Shown piece by piece: positions 45,701 to 57,231 of a stretch of 64,000 nucleotides of DNA. The stretch is taken from positions 930,001 to 994,000 of the forward strand of contig JBLDXI010000031.1 of assembly GCA_047495785.1 (NCBI GenBank). Direction: 5' to 3'. The notes under the pieces were generated by a model, which saw only the letters and a program-made list of their open reading frames with translations, searched no databases and was not told the DNA's origin. The stretch is from Lepidodermella squamata. Lineage: Eukaryota > Gastrotricha. Position 1 is the stretch's first letter; every line of letters begins with the position of its first letter. The translations under genes and the position numbers were made by a program.

Positions 45701-47815
45701 CCGTGGCAGTTTCGGCAACAAAAGCTGTACAGACCTAATTTCGCAATGGTGGATAAAGACCTTCTCAGCTTGAAATTATCGAGCGAGAATGGGAATGTAG
45801 GGCGTTGTTGTGTCATTTTTACGTTTCACGAAACTGTTTGACTGAAAATCAACTGCAAGTCTGATGGTCAAATTCAACAAATGAACAAAATGAATTTTGA
45901 ACGTGTTTCATTAGATTCAATGTTCAATGCCGGATTTTTTCCCCAATTTTGCACACACACTAGCGTTTTATCAGTGCAGGTCGTAAAATTGAACGTGACC
46001 AAAAATAATTGAAAAGTGGGGGTTTTGGCGAACATTTTGATTTTGATGCCGCTTTCAAGACCGACTAACGAGGAGTCGACTGATATAAAAAATAGGTTGA
46101 TATTCATCGGGGTTGGCGAGAAAATGAGCTTAAAAGTTTAGGGGCGAAAATTTCTAATTTCGTAAAATGCAATCTTAAAACATTTAGTTTTCAGTACTTA
46201 AGTATTATTAAAAATCCGTCGCGCAATAAATTCAGATTTTATTTAATTTTTGCGCTATCGACCTTTTTATAGGTAATCTGAGGTGAGGAATCTCGCTGTA
46301 TATCCGAAAATTTTGTTGGGATCAAGCTAGTGTCTGTAGGACAACCTGAATCAATGACACTTTCCAGGGCATCTCTGGGGTTTTCCGTGTTTTAAGGAGG
46401 ATGGGAGCATCCAAGAGGTCAGAAATTCGAAAATTCAAAATCCTAAAGAAAAACTGAGTTAAGATAACTAGGAATCCAAGAATCGTCCCTCTTCAAGTTG
46501 ATACACGTTTTACCATTTGCTGGAAAATACAGAAAATATGCCAAACCCCACTTTTCACTTATTTTCGGTCACGTATCAAAATTTGGTGGACCCACTAAAT
46601 GTGTTCAAAATGTTCAAAAAATTCGAAAAAATTTCAAATTTTGTTGAAAACAACCGTCTTACCTGTGAAATACAGTGCCGACAGACTAGCGCCAGTCCAG
46701 CGAACCGGCTGGCTCCAGTAGGTCTTCCAGCCGCGGAACAGCGTCACCAACGGCCGGAGCAGCGGCACCCGGCCGAAGCACCCAGGCGGCTCCAAATGCT
46801 TCAAGGCATTCGACCCGTTCGACACCAACGACGCCGAAGACAACGGCCGGTTGCTCGGCGCCTTCGGCAGCTGTAACGCCGCATTCCTCCGGTAAACTTG
46901 ATACAGCAATAAAATCTCACACGGCGCCGAGACAAGGTTCCAGGCGACGACAACCACCGCCCCGGCCCACGCACCAGCCGCCTCCATCGCCAGGCCGACG
47001 AGGACCGGCGATAGAATGGCGGTTGTCAAGTCGATACGCTTCAAAATCGCATTAGTCGACGCTAATTTTGCGCGATTTTCATTGCACAACGTCGGAACCC
47101 AGTCTTTGACGACCGTCAACTGGCAGGCGACCGCCGCCATGTAGGCAAGGGTGGAAAACGCGATCGAAACAGCGATTGCGAAGTGATGCGACCACTCGGC
47201 CGGCAGTGACTTATCCCTGCCATGCGTTAGTCTAAGCAACACCAGCAAAACCAACGCGGATAGGCAGACGAAAATATTTTGCAGGACAATTGAAGTTATC
47301 GTTGACTTCAACCGTTTCGTCTTATCAACCCACGCGCCGATCAGGGCTCCGAATACGAAAACTGCAACCGACTGGCATAGCTGTTGGATGGCGACTGTGC
47401 GCAGGGATTGCAGATTCTCCCAGTCGATGAGCAACATGCCGACTGTGAAGCCCCACATGCGATCGCTCCATGAGCTCAGCCCGTGAGATAGGTAGACCAG
47501 TAGGAATGGGCTTCGGTAGCAAGATGCGCACCAATTCGAAAGAGTCGGCGTGCTGTCGTCGACTCGAATGCCGTCTGGGAGGGGCGACATCGGGCCTGAG
47601 GCTTCTCTTTTGTGTTTACTGTTAGGGCTTTGATCACTTGGTTGCTGATTTAGTGTGAGCATTGGAATGTCAACGGTTTTGCGTTGGGGTTTTTCGAGTA
47701 GTGGCAGGTCGGTTTCTTCGGTGTTTTCTTCGTCGTCGATTTTCTGAGGGTTGCTCGGCTGTACGATCTCCGGCTCGGCTGGCCGCTCCTCGTCTTTGCC
47801 ATCCGACGAATCCAT
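42762..47815 (-). CDS. SLC40A1-like: Ferroportin-family iron exporter A (SLC40)
   Basis: Exon 1 (47815-46663) and exon 2 (43525-42762) join in frame across a 3.1-kb intron to 638 aa. Family blocks: WSDRMWGFTVGMLL in TM1, AIQQLCQSVAVFVFGALIGA, ILSPVLVGLAMEAAGA, LYFTVVSFDGVTTAYV, and RMTLWGTDLSINQALVERVA with GVVNGVQGSLNQLVDLIRLI. The acidic N-terminal tail of about 85 residues is longer than in mammals. Compared with human ferroportin as I recall it, Asp39 is kept but His43 is Gly, the hepcidin-binding Cys326 is Gly, and His507 is Arg. The plasma membrane is the expected location. The big intron holds a LicD-like fragment on the opposite strand. Confidence 0.93.
43924..44202 (-). other. Unassigned protein-like open frame in ferroportin A intron
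   Basis: An ATG-less, protein-like frame (WLNIWPNLRRLIRSNGPLGK, then YPDYIEAVRESELGPCLNNV and HADEAAAFDEEVDSDRILPN) on the strand of ferroportin A. It lies inside that gene's intron and opposite the LicD-like fragment. Codon use looks coding, but no splice partners or family were found. Possibly an exon of a decayed gene. Confidence 0.3.
44480..45431 (+). pseudogene. LicD-like nucleotidyltransferase fragment with tandem duplication
   Basis: Plus-strand coding pieces (FASEFDWKKNVTTGNNVIDL, STEVPVIIYGAEHSSHAGWH) lead to KDVLPFDDDIDLMASRYYYQ. The D-D-D-I-D motif is typical of LicD/fukutin-type transferases, which carry phosphocholine or sugar-phosphate. A 208-bp unit containing this motif is tandemly duplicated; since 208 is not a multiple of three, the frame changes between units and the first stops at GEGCLAV. 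It lies wholly inside a ferroportin intron. The LicD assignment rests on one motif. Confidence 0.45.
44915..45360. repeat. 208-bp tandem duplication (2.1 copies)
   Basis: agatcgtggctact begins units at 44915, 45123 and 45331. Units 1 and 2 differ at only a few bases (for example ctgaag versus ctcaag, and gcggaag versus gcgggag). The third unit stops after about 30 bp. Confidence 0.95.
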
Positions 47816-49134
47816 GGCACAAAATTTGAATAAATAATGGCCCTAAAAATTGCAAAATTATGAAAAATTAATAGCGCTGAGGGAAAATCATAGCTATTTA
47901 CAGGAATTCACAAATAATAGCAAATCATTGCGAAAAATTTGCGCGCAAAAAAACCGAAATGAAATTCGGAAAAATTATGAAAAATGTTATCATTTTCTGA
48001 ATTTTTAGACATTTTTCATTCGTTTCTAGAATTTTCACAATATTTGAAGTGGGAATCTTTTAGTGGAAGGTTTCATAACTTGCCAAAACTCAGCAAACTG
48101 TAGAAAAGGGTCAATTTTGAATAAAAAAAGCATGGGGGAATTTTTTGAATTTTTAAAATTAAGCAGACAAATCCCCAGAAATATTGAAGGCGAAAAATCA
48201 CGTCCACAGTCAGACGTGGGAACAGTTTAAAAATATAAAATTTACAAAGAGGTATCTAAACCGCTCAGTTGAGATTATAAGGTTACAAGGATAAATTTAT
48301 CTGGAAATTTAGACAAAGGTTCCATGGAAGTCATTTTGCAGCCATGCTCCAGCAAAAAACCATTTGTATGCGGTGCGAGGCTGTGTTTATCGCGATAAAT
48401 CTTTTATCAGAGAAAATAGTGCATAATAGCCATTTTCAGGACGGAATAATTCAGTTAGAATGCAAGGCAGCTTTCTATCTTGAAATTAGAAAAAATTGAA
48501 GTGATGCTTCATAAAATCTGCAAAAATACTTGAGATTAGGGTGCCTTCAGCTGCGAGTGTTCAACATCACAGTTTGTTCAATCTTAAAAGTAAATCAGGT
48601 AAAAAAGTGTTCAGAAGTGGCTTTTATCCAAATAAATGCCCCAGTTTTTCTCTAAAAAACATGAGTCACTGATATTACATCAGCCAGGATTTTTTGTTCA
48701 GATTGGCAATCACGCGATTTCTCCTCATTTTTAATTGAAAAGATTTTCCCGACGCTGGAAAAAAAAACTAGATCAAGCCTTATGCGCGCCGAAAACAATC
48801 AATAGACTTCCGCTGCAGAGAAAAAAAATAGCGCCAGACTACTACGCAGGACACTCAGAGCGCAGGTTCGATTTTGCACTGAAAAACGACAAATATAAAT
48901 AATTTCAAGCCAAAACAAACTGATTTAATTTGATAGATTCTGTCCATTTCAAATATAATAATAATAATCACTATCTCAGACCCACAACTCGACCGGATCA
49001 GCAGGTTTCATATAACACTCATCACAAAAATACATTGGAAGACTAAATTTATATCAGAACCTTCACCGAAAATAATAATGGCAAGAAAGCACAAAAAATC
49101 CCATCACCTACACTCAGCAGAAATACTAATTCTT
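47816..49134. other. Intergenic between the two ferroportins
   Basis: 1.3 kb of AT-rich DNA holding the 5' flank of ferroportin A and the 3' flank of ferroportin B. No conserved frame, RNA gene or element end was seen. Confidence 0.5.
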
Positions 49135-51311
49135 TCACTTGCGATTCTTCTTAACCGGCGAGAATTTTTTCGCCAGATTAGTCGCCATATCCTCGGGAAG
49201 GCCGAGCCACAAAATCGCCCAACCGCAGGCCATAGTAGTCATAGCGGCTAGGACGATCATTCCGAAAGACGACGGCATCGGCATGAGCATAACAACCGCG
49301 AGGCGGGCGATATCGACCAGCGAATTCATCGGTTCCATCACATTGTTGTAGACATTCTGCTCACCGGGCGATAGGTTATCGGCGAAAATCGCGTTCAACG
49401 CGCAGTCAGTCATCCACAGCGTGAAGCGGGAGGCAACAGCCGCGGCGATGAACAGCATCAGGTGCGACGAGTGGTTGATGACAGAGTCGTTGAAGCGGAC
49501 TTTGGTCGCGCAGAAGTCTTCCTCGTCCAGCGCCGGTGAGTTGAGGCCGGGCAGGGCGAACGAGGCGAAGCAGAGCATGACGCAGATCACGTGCGCGGCG
49601 TAGCTGACCAGCGTGGTTTTCTTGAGGCCCAGCAGGCTGCGGACGTATGGGAAAGACACAACACCGCCCAGACCAACAGCCCAGCCGGCTAAAAATTACG
49701 CAGACAATAAATAATTTGAAATTAAATTAATTAATTTGCGGAGTTTTTTTCTGAAATTTTGGAAAAATGTCTTGAACTTTCAAGACCAATAAAAATCGGA
49801 AAATTTTATTTTGAAACAATACTTCGGAATACTATTCTACGGCGTGGTTCACGGTTTTTGCTGCGGTTTTTACCGGTTTTACCGGTCTGGTAGATTTGAG
49901 TCTTTTTTCCACCGCTTTTCCACCGCATTTTATCGAATTTGAAGCGTCATTTATCAATAATCAGTTGTGACTGGACACGTGGTATTGCTTTCTGTCAACA
50001 TGTGTCACACGTTACGCACCTCTATTTTTCGCATTGCTATTATTAAAATCTGCATGTCCCAAAATACCTTGGGGGCATATTGTGGACGCACTATATGCTA
50101 ACTTATTGTCCTAATAAACGAGTGAAGAATACGGCCGGACCGGCCGAGTAGTGTAGACGGTGTGAGTAAAACGCATGTGGAACCGGAAGGTTAAGTATCT
50201 TCGGTGATTTTGCGGTGAAAAATATTGAAGAATAGAAAACGTGAATATATTCACTCACCAGAACGAGCCGAAGCAGCGATGACTTCATCAACGCAGTAGA
50301 TGCGAAGGTAACCAGTTGTAATCGGATCGAAACACATAACTGAAAAATCCAAAAGAAATTGTATAAAAATCAAAATATAATCCGAATATGATTCATACCA
50401 GTGAAATAGAGCGAGGCCATGCTGAAACCAAGCCAAGACAGCTCCTTCTGGCCGAAACGGCGCCAGTTATTCGACATGACACTCAACGGCTCGAAAAGCA
50501 GCTTCGGATTCCAGAAATTTTCATGCTGAACCGGCTTGGTCTCAGGCTCAGCCTCGGCCGGCCGCGAGCCAGGCTCCGGGAACACGTCCTTATTCAAATT
50601 GTAAGTATGGAACAAAATGAACGTCTCAACCGCGCCGGAAACAAATTGCCAGATGATGATGAAAAGGGCGGTGGCCGGGGCGCCGTAGAACTTCATCAAC
50701 ACACCGATAGCAAGGGGCGAAACCATGGCAACAACCCAGTCAATGTACTTCAAAACGCGAGAATTGAACTCAGGCACGTCGCCCTTGCAGTAATTCGGCA
50801 GCCATTTCTTGTTGATCGCGGTTTGATGCGTATGGCTCGATAGATGGGCGATAACCGAAAAGAGAATCGCCATCAAAATTACCGACAACGAATTTGTTTG
50901 CATCAGCAGAAAGGCAGAGGCGACGCAAATCGAGGCCTTTTGAACAATGAGCGGGACCAGCGCGGATTCGCAGTGTTTTGTCGATTTTTTCGACGCCCAT
51001 TTGCCTAGCATTGAGCCCAACGCCAGCTGGGCGAATGAGCAGGCGAGTAGTTGCAGGGCCACCCAGCGTAGGGTGCGGAATTCTGGCAGGGTGACCAGGA
51101 TCATGCCCATCGCGAATGGCCAGAAGCGGTCGCCCCACGATGCGATGAGGCGCCATGCGTAGAAGGGTGCCATGTTGCGGACTGGGGTGGGAGGGATGAC
51201 TTCGATGCCGTCGGCCGACTTTTTGGTTTTCGGCTCGCGGCTGATCAGCGGTTCGGCGGCGGCCGGTTCGGGTGACGAGTCATTGTTTTGCTGGGTCCGC
51301 GATCGCAGCAT
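49135..51311 (-). CDS. SLC40A1-like: Ferroportin-family iron exporter B (SLC40)
   Basis: Exons 51311-50399, 50339-50259 and 49688-49135 join in frame to 515 aa. Family blocks: ASWGDRFWPFAMGMILVTLP, LLACSFAQLALGSMLGKWAS, LYFTVMCFDPITTGYLRIY, and SRFTLWMTDCALNAIFADNL with NVYNNVMEPMNSLVDIARLA. Relative to human ferroportin (recalled), Asp39 is present, His43 is Pro, Cys326 is Pro and His507 is Arg. The exon before the FDPITTGY block ends at the same codon (LYFTG) as in ferroportin A, so the two are old tandem paralogues. B has an extra intron. Confidence 0.92.
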
Positions 51312-52352
51312 TTCTCACTCGATTTCTTTGGTGGAAAAATGGATAATTACAAAATAATAAATTAACACCTAGATCGAAATTAAAGAATTTTCATTAGATA
51401 AGGTGGTTGAGCTAGGTTATCAGAAACGGCTAAAACAGAGCTTCTAGAATCTAAAATTATTTGCGGCCGGAAAACTTGAGTGAAACCAAAGGTTTTATGT
51501 TCACTCATCCATAAAATTCTACAAAAATAGAGTCGCCCCCGTTACGCTAAAATAAACCAACAAAAACGGTTTTAGGAAACTATGAGAATTTTCTTACAAA
51601 TTATCAGAAATCTCGAACCTTGTGGTAACATGGCATTGGTCGCAGCTGAATACCCAGTTTTGAAGTTGAGAAGCCCTGGTCTATCACGTTTCCCAGCAAT
51701 AATTTTTTATAGAAATTTATCAAATTATTTGTTTCAATCATGGAAATAATACGGAAATTCTAATAAGGACGAAGGCATGAACAAGAGGAAACTAAAATTA
51801 GCAAGCATAAAAATGAATTACTTGGGGCAATTACAAAATATCTCAAAGAAGATTTAAGATTTTTGAAAAAGGAATCTTAAATTTTTGATGGATTTTTACC
51901 TAAAATTTACCTAAAAATTATCGAGAAAAGCAATCATATTAAACATAGAATTGTGTAAGCAATAAATGAAATGAATAATATTAGGATTATGTCTTTGAAT
52001 TAAATATGGGAAACTTTATACATTATACTCTAACTACTAATGGTTCGGCCGAAAAAAATTCCGAGTCCGGCAAGACCAATTAAATTGGTAAATCGTTACA
52101 AAAATGACGAAAATTCTCGAAATTGAAAAAACAAGATGACTAGCTTCATTGATGAGATAATAAAAAAGAAGTCTCGCGCGTGCCCATTTCAACAATGTTC
52201 CCAATGACACGCGATCGGAAATGAGAAAAAAATGTAACGAGGTTATCTGGAAAATTCCCAGAATTTTCCATTATTTTTATTATCATTCCGTGATTTATTC
52301 AAACAAATATAATTTGAAAGCCTAAAAATTGCCTACAAATAATTTTTTTCCA
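51312..52352. other. Intergenic, no gene seen
   Basis: About 1 k b of AT-rich sequence between the ferroportin B start and the tRNase Z stop codon, holding the 5' flank of one and the 3' flank of the other. No motif could be supported. Confidence 0.45.
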
Positions 52353-55300
52353 TCACTTTTCACCCGGTTGTACCAATGATGACAACGTAGCCATTTCGCG
52401 TTCTCGCTTCAAATTGCGCTTCTGCTTCTGCTCATCCAACGCCTCCAGCTTCTCGGCAAACATCGGCCGCAAAACAGGCGGCATATGCGGCAACAACGCC
52501 AGATCTCGCCGCGAAATCAGCATGTTGTCAAACGCAATTCCAACATTCAGCGACGGTGGGACAGCTAACAATTCCTCGGTTAAATTCGGTAGGGTTTCAT
52601 AGCGCTGACTGAAATGAGTCAATAGCGTCATTTTCGCGCCCATTTTTCTGCCGATTTCAATGGCTTGGCTCGTTGTTGAGTGCCGTTTCGACACAGCTTC
52701 ATCGGCTAAATCGTCGTCAAAAGTCGCTTCGTGGATTAAAACATCACAACCATGGCCGAGTCTGGCTAAATTATCACTTGGCATCGTATCGCCGGAATAA
52801 ACCAGTCTAAACCCGTTTGACGCTGTGATTTGATAGCCCAGCGCGTTTTTGCAATGCCGAACTGAGCAAGATTCGATTTTCGTAATTCCGACCTGGTCGA
52901 GTAGTTTCTGGTAAGATTCATTCGAGTAGTGGTCTTCGCCGATTTGATCAGCATCGACCAGTCTGACTAGGCTGGACATGACAATCGGGTCGAGAGTTGT
53001 CGCGTAGGCTTTCATCCACCGGTCCAAAAAGCGAGGAATCGCGACGATGAGTGGTTGGTAGTCGAGGCCGAGGCGTTCAAAAGCTCTCCTTCGTTCATAG
53101 ACCAAACCAAGTAGACCCTAAACATGTTGAAAAACTTTCTTTAGGTCGATCGTAAATTTTGTTGGAGATGAAAAAATCGAATAAAAAAATGGAAAAAATA
53201 CCGAAAATGCTGAAAATTAACCGAAAAATAACTTGCGAGAAGCATATAATTTTTTCCAATTTTCGGTATTGAAATCATCAAAAATGGCGAAAATTCTCCG
53301 ACCAAAAATATTTTAATAAAAAATTACCATGTGATGGTCAGCGTGGCGATGCGTGATCAGTACCAAATCGAGCGCCGTTAAAGCTCGATCGCCCGCCTCG
53401 CCGAGGCCAAAATACCGCAAAAACTGGCCAGTTGTACCCTCAGCACAGTCCATCAACACGTACCGAACAGAATCGGCCGCTTTCAAATACAACAAAATCG
53501 CCGAAGAATTGCGCCGTTTACCCGGAACCGCACTCGCGGTTCCGAGAAATAGAATCTTCGGAAAATCACCATCATTTTCGCTATCAGTCGATTTTATCGA
53601 TTGAACTCGAGTTTTATAAGCAGATAACGCATCGATGAATTCGGGGTTTTGAATTTCAGTGACGAATTCTGTATGGTCCAGGGTGATTGGGAAGCCTTTA
53701 ACGGCCGCCTGAAATTGACCCTGGCGACACGCGTACGTCAACCCAGTTCCACCCTGAATTTTCCGTGATTTTTCGAGATTTTTCACTGCTTCATCATCCA
53801 GCGGCGATTTATTAGATTTTTCCGCATTTTCCGGCAGTTGATCGTCGAGTAATTTGAAAATACCCGCATCCAACTGATTCAACTGCGCCTGCATTCGGTA
53901 GATTCGCTCATGCGCAACGTGGCTGCAATTTTCGTTCAAAATCAAATGATCGGTGATTGAAGACGAAAATTTCGCTAGCCATTCTTGGTAGGCCTTTGAC
54001 TCGAAAACTTCAATTGGGGACATGTGGACAATTAACTGAGCAGTTTTCTCCGATTCGCCGTCCATCATCGAGTTTATAACCGGGTTGTCGCGAAGAGATT
54101 TCACGTAGCTCGAATTCGGGCATTCGACAAAGAGAACTGGGCGAGCTGGCAGCGGGTCGTCCAACACGTCGTCTGGTTTGATAGTCCGGCCGTCGGGTAG
54201 GGTGACTGGTTCGCCGCGGACCAGCTGGCCGATAGCCGGGCCGCGTGGCAGCCCCAATTTCACGCATTTTTCCATGTCAACCTTTCGATTTTTCGCTTTT
54301 GGCTTCATGATGAATGCGAGCACGGTGTCGCCGCCGAATGTTGGCGACTGCCTCGATCGCTTCGACTGGTCGTGGTCACTTTCGAGATTCTAAAAATGAA
54401 ATGATAAGAAATCATCAAGATCGTCAAGAAAAAAGTTTCAATTTTGTCTAGTTCCGTGTTTCCTTAAGAAAACGCCTTTACGTTTCAGTTAAGTTTGAAT
54501 CGCAACTAGATGCGAAATACTTCACATAAAATTCCCGGTCACTAATCCTTCCAGCATGCATTTCGCCTGCATTCGTAGCATTTTTGTTCTAAAACATTCT
54601 ATGAAATCATGTTCCTGTTTAGCTCCTCTTTCCGTTGTTTAAATATCGGGCACTAATTCGTATACAGTAACTTGCGAAAATGTAAAAGATTGTCTCATTT
54701 GCGAGTCGATATCTCTTCTATATCGTCGGTAGTCGACGCCCAAAGAGAAGCCTTTTGCTTTATTCTCTTCGCCACGCATCTATGCACGAAGAATTTTTCG
54801 CTACACTGTCGTATTTTAGCATGCCGGTTGACCCAAGTATCTGCTGCTGCTGTTGCCGCTCGGTTCGAGATGTTGAAGGCGAAGCTGAAAGCTTCTAAGA
54901 AGGCTGGGATGGGTGGTAATCACGGGGCCAACGCTCTGTTAGCTCGCCACGCTAGAATGGCCGTTCAGCCGGGTGCGTTCGGTGTGAGCAACCCGAAACA
55001 GCTGTTCAACACGATGTGCTACTGGTCGCAGCAGGTGGGCTGAGGACGACCGAGGAGATGATGGCGATTCAGACTACCGACATCAGCTTCCCTGAGCTGT
55101 TGAACGGGAGATGTCGAGTCGATGTCAAGCTGCGGCATCGGAAAAAGGACACTGGGGCTGAAAACGGCCCCAGGAAGAATCATAATTTTTTCGTGATTCA
55201 CATATACGACCGGGATCTGGGGCCAGATCCGTCATCGGCTGATCCTTCGACGCGTATGACTATTGTGGCGGCTCGAGATGGTTCGCAAATATCCTGGCAA

Positions 55301-56772
55301 CGCCCCGCATGTTTTTCGAACCCGGAATATGGAGCAAGGCCGTTTTCAGCCGTGCTGGAAGTGGTTTCGCGCGACGGTGATCTCGAAGAAAACGCTGGGT
55401 CATCTGACTCGAGATATCTTCGAGCCGCTCGGACTGGTGAAGATGTACTCGAATTATAGCTGGCGGAAGCTGGAAGATATTCTGCGATAAAATAGCGGAC
55501 AGTTTCCATTTGACGAGTGATTTTGCCTCGGGACATCCTCAGACTCATTGATTCTGTGCACTTGGATAACTCAATAACTTGATGTCTTATTCAAAATTAG
55601 GAACAAGATTTGTGGCAGAACCGTTGTCCTGATCAACTTTCGAAAAAAACTACCCCTACTTGGTACAAAAGTTGGAAACTGACGAAGACAAGTCACTTCT
55701 AAGAAAAATAACGCGAGTCAAGTTCACGATGCAATTGGAAGCTTTGATTGACGTCTACGAAGTCGCACCGAAGCTGTCTCTGACGCTTCAGAAATTTGAA
55801 ACACTTCCATGGGAAATTGCCGGGTCAGTTAAGCGAACAAATTTGCGTCTGCGCCAATTGGTGATGCCGAAGAAATTGATGAGTCTGTTTTTTCGAAATT
55901 CGAAATGGGAAGAATCGGGGATGCGAGCTTGCGAACGAGAATGGGGCGGATTTTGGCCTTGACTCATAGGAACATTGATAACCTCTCTAATACTGTTCTA
56001 ATATATCGGGATTTCACTCTATTTTTATCATAAAACTCAAAGGCCGACTTCGTGATGAAATTGCACAAGAATTGAGCTCGAAAATGCCTGCATTAGAGCT
56101 TTGGAAGTAAAATGTGGCGAGAGGCTCACTGATAATGATTAACCATTTAACCAATTAACGAAAAATTAAACTAAACAAATGTAAACGTACCGGTATAAGA
56201 GGCACGCAGCCAACTGTGATCGAGTCGTCCGAGAACAAATCATGATAGTCTTTCGTCTCATTCGTAACACACGGCTCAATGTCCAGTTTCAACTCGTCAT
56301 TTTCCGTCGTAAAACTGCGCGCAAGAGTCAGAATTTTCTCACTATTCGGCGGGCCGTGAATCGCCAGCCGCTTCGAAAACGCGGTTTGAAGCGTCAGCGC
56401 CATTCCCAGCAACCCGCCGCCATTTCGCCACCGATTTGTTGTCATGAAAATGTGTTCAAGTCGCGAAAATTTCGACCCGCCAATATCGGTTAGAATGCGC
56501 TGGGCGCCTTCAGGGCAGTTGATCAAATAGGTCGAATAGTCGGTTAGAACCAGGACGCAACTCGAGGTATCACGCCGGCCGCCGGCTACGACTACGACGT
56601 CGACAGCTGCAGGCGGGGGCCGGGCGGTTTGGTTCGATTTTTGGTCACCGGATTTGTTGGCGGAGTGTTTCATTTTTGGGAATACAACGGACGAGTGTTT
56701 TGGTGATTTCGATTTGAAAGCGATGTGGCGAATTGAGAACCGTTGGAGAACCAGAATTTGCCGCAGAAACAT
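52353..56772 (-). CDS. ELAC2: tRNase Z, long form (ELAC2)
   Basis: Endonuclease that removes 3' trailers from nuclear and mitochondrial tRNA precursors. Exons 56772-56191, 54389-53328 and 53117-52353 join in frame to 802 aa (826 in human). The N-terminal half has the degenerate beta-lactamase fold (YLINCPEGAQRILTDIGGSK, IFMTTNRWRNGGGLLGMALT). The long-form block LVRGEPVTLPDGRTIKPDDV follows. The catalytic half has ILFLGTASAVPGKRRNSSAI, the zinc motif ITHRHADHH, VYSGDTMPSDNLARLGHGCD, IHEATFDDDLADEAV, the HSTTSQA motif and LLTHFSQRYETLP. The N-terminus (MFLRQILVLQRFSIRHIAFK) could act as a mitochondrial targeting peptide. Intron 1 (1.8 kb) carries element remnants. Confidence 0.95.
54830..55497 (+). 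mobile_element. Tyrosine-recombinase-like element remnant
   Basis: On the plus strand, in intron 1 of tRNase Z, is VAAGGLRTTEEMMAIQTTDI, which resembles box I of tyrosine recombinases (GLRxxE). It is followed by DVKLRHRKKDT, reminiscent of the catalytic Lys region. A lysine-rich lead (MLKAKLKASKKAGMGGNHGA) precedes it in another frame, and a tail (KTLGHLTRDIFEPLGLVKMY) follows in a third. At least two frameshifts make it dead. A Crypton- or DIRS-like source is possible; the C-terminal His/Arg/Tyr boxes could not be confirmed. Confidence 0.45.
55640..55965 (+). mobile_element. Degenerate hAT-type protein fragment
   Basis: The frame YLVQKLETDEDKSLLRKITR..., then FTMQLEALIDVYEVAPKLSL and QKFETLPWEIAGSVKRTNLR, resembles the helical region of hAT/ZNF862-type transposase-derived proteins (L..L.D....LS..LQ). 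Short and isolated; it lies directly after the recombinase-like remnant. Confidence 0.3.
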
Positions 56773-57231
56773 CAACAATATACGGTAAAAATTCGAGATT
56801 AAAATACCATTTTTCCTATAAAAAAAATTAGAAAATTTAGTTTAAAAGGTGAAATCGAGAATTTTCCCTGGAATTTCGAGTTGGATGAAAAAACTCAAAA
56901 TTCAAAAAAATTTGGGAAAAATACAAGAAATTATTTTGATTTTCGAGAATAAAATAGGTATTGCGCACAACGCAAAAATATGATATAAAATGACGCAATC
57001 ATGACGCTTTCCTGGAAAAATTTCATTAGCGGTTTAAAATCATGCGATCACAAGATATAATAACAATACCTATTCAGCAAAATCAGAGTGATCAAATCAC
57101 AAATTATTTTTCGTTTTTATAAAATCAATCATGTCACATTAGGCTCGGGTTACCGAAAAAAGCGAAAGAACGAGAAAAATCGTCATGAATAATCGAATTT
57201 TGGCTAATTTTTTCGATGAAAAATAACAGCA
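56773..57231. other. Intergenic, AT-rich
   Basis: 460 bp between the tRNase Z 5' end and the carboxypeptidase stop codon, mostly A/T runs. Nothing further seen. Confidence 0.4.

Noticed and set aside
50388-50843. 151-codon plus-strand frame across ferroportin B exon 1
   Set aside because: Antisense shadow of a confidently assigned exon.
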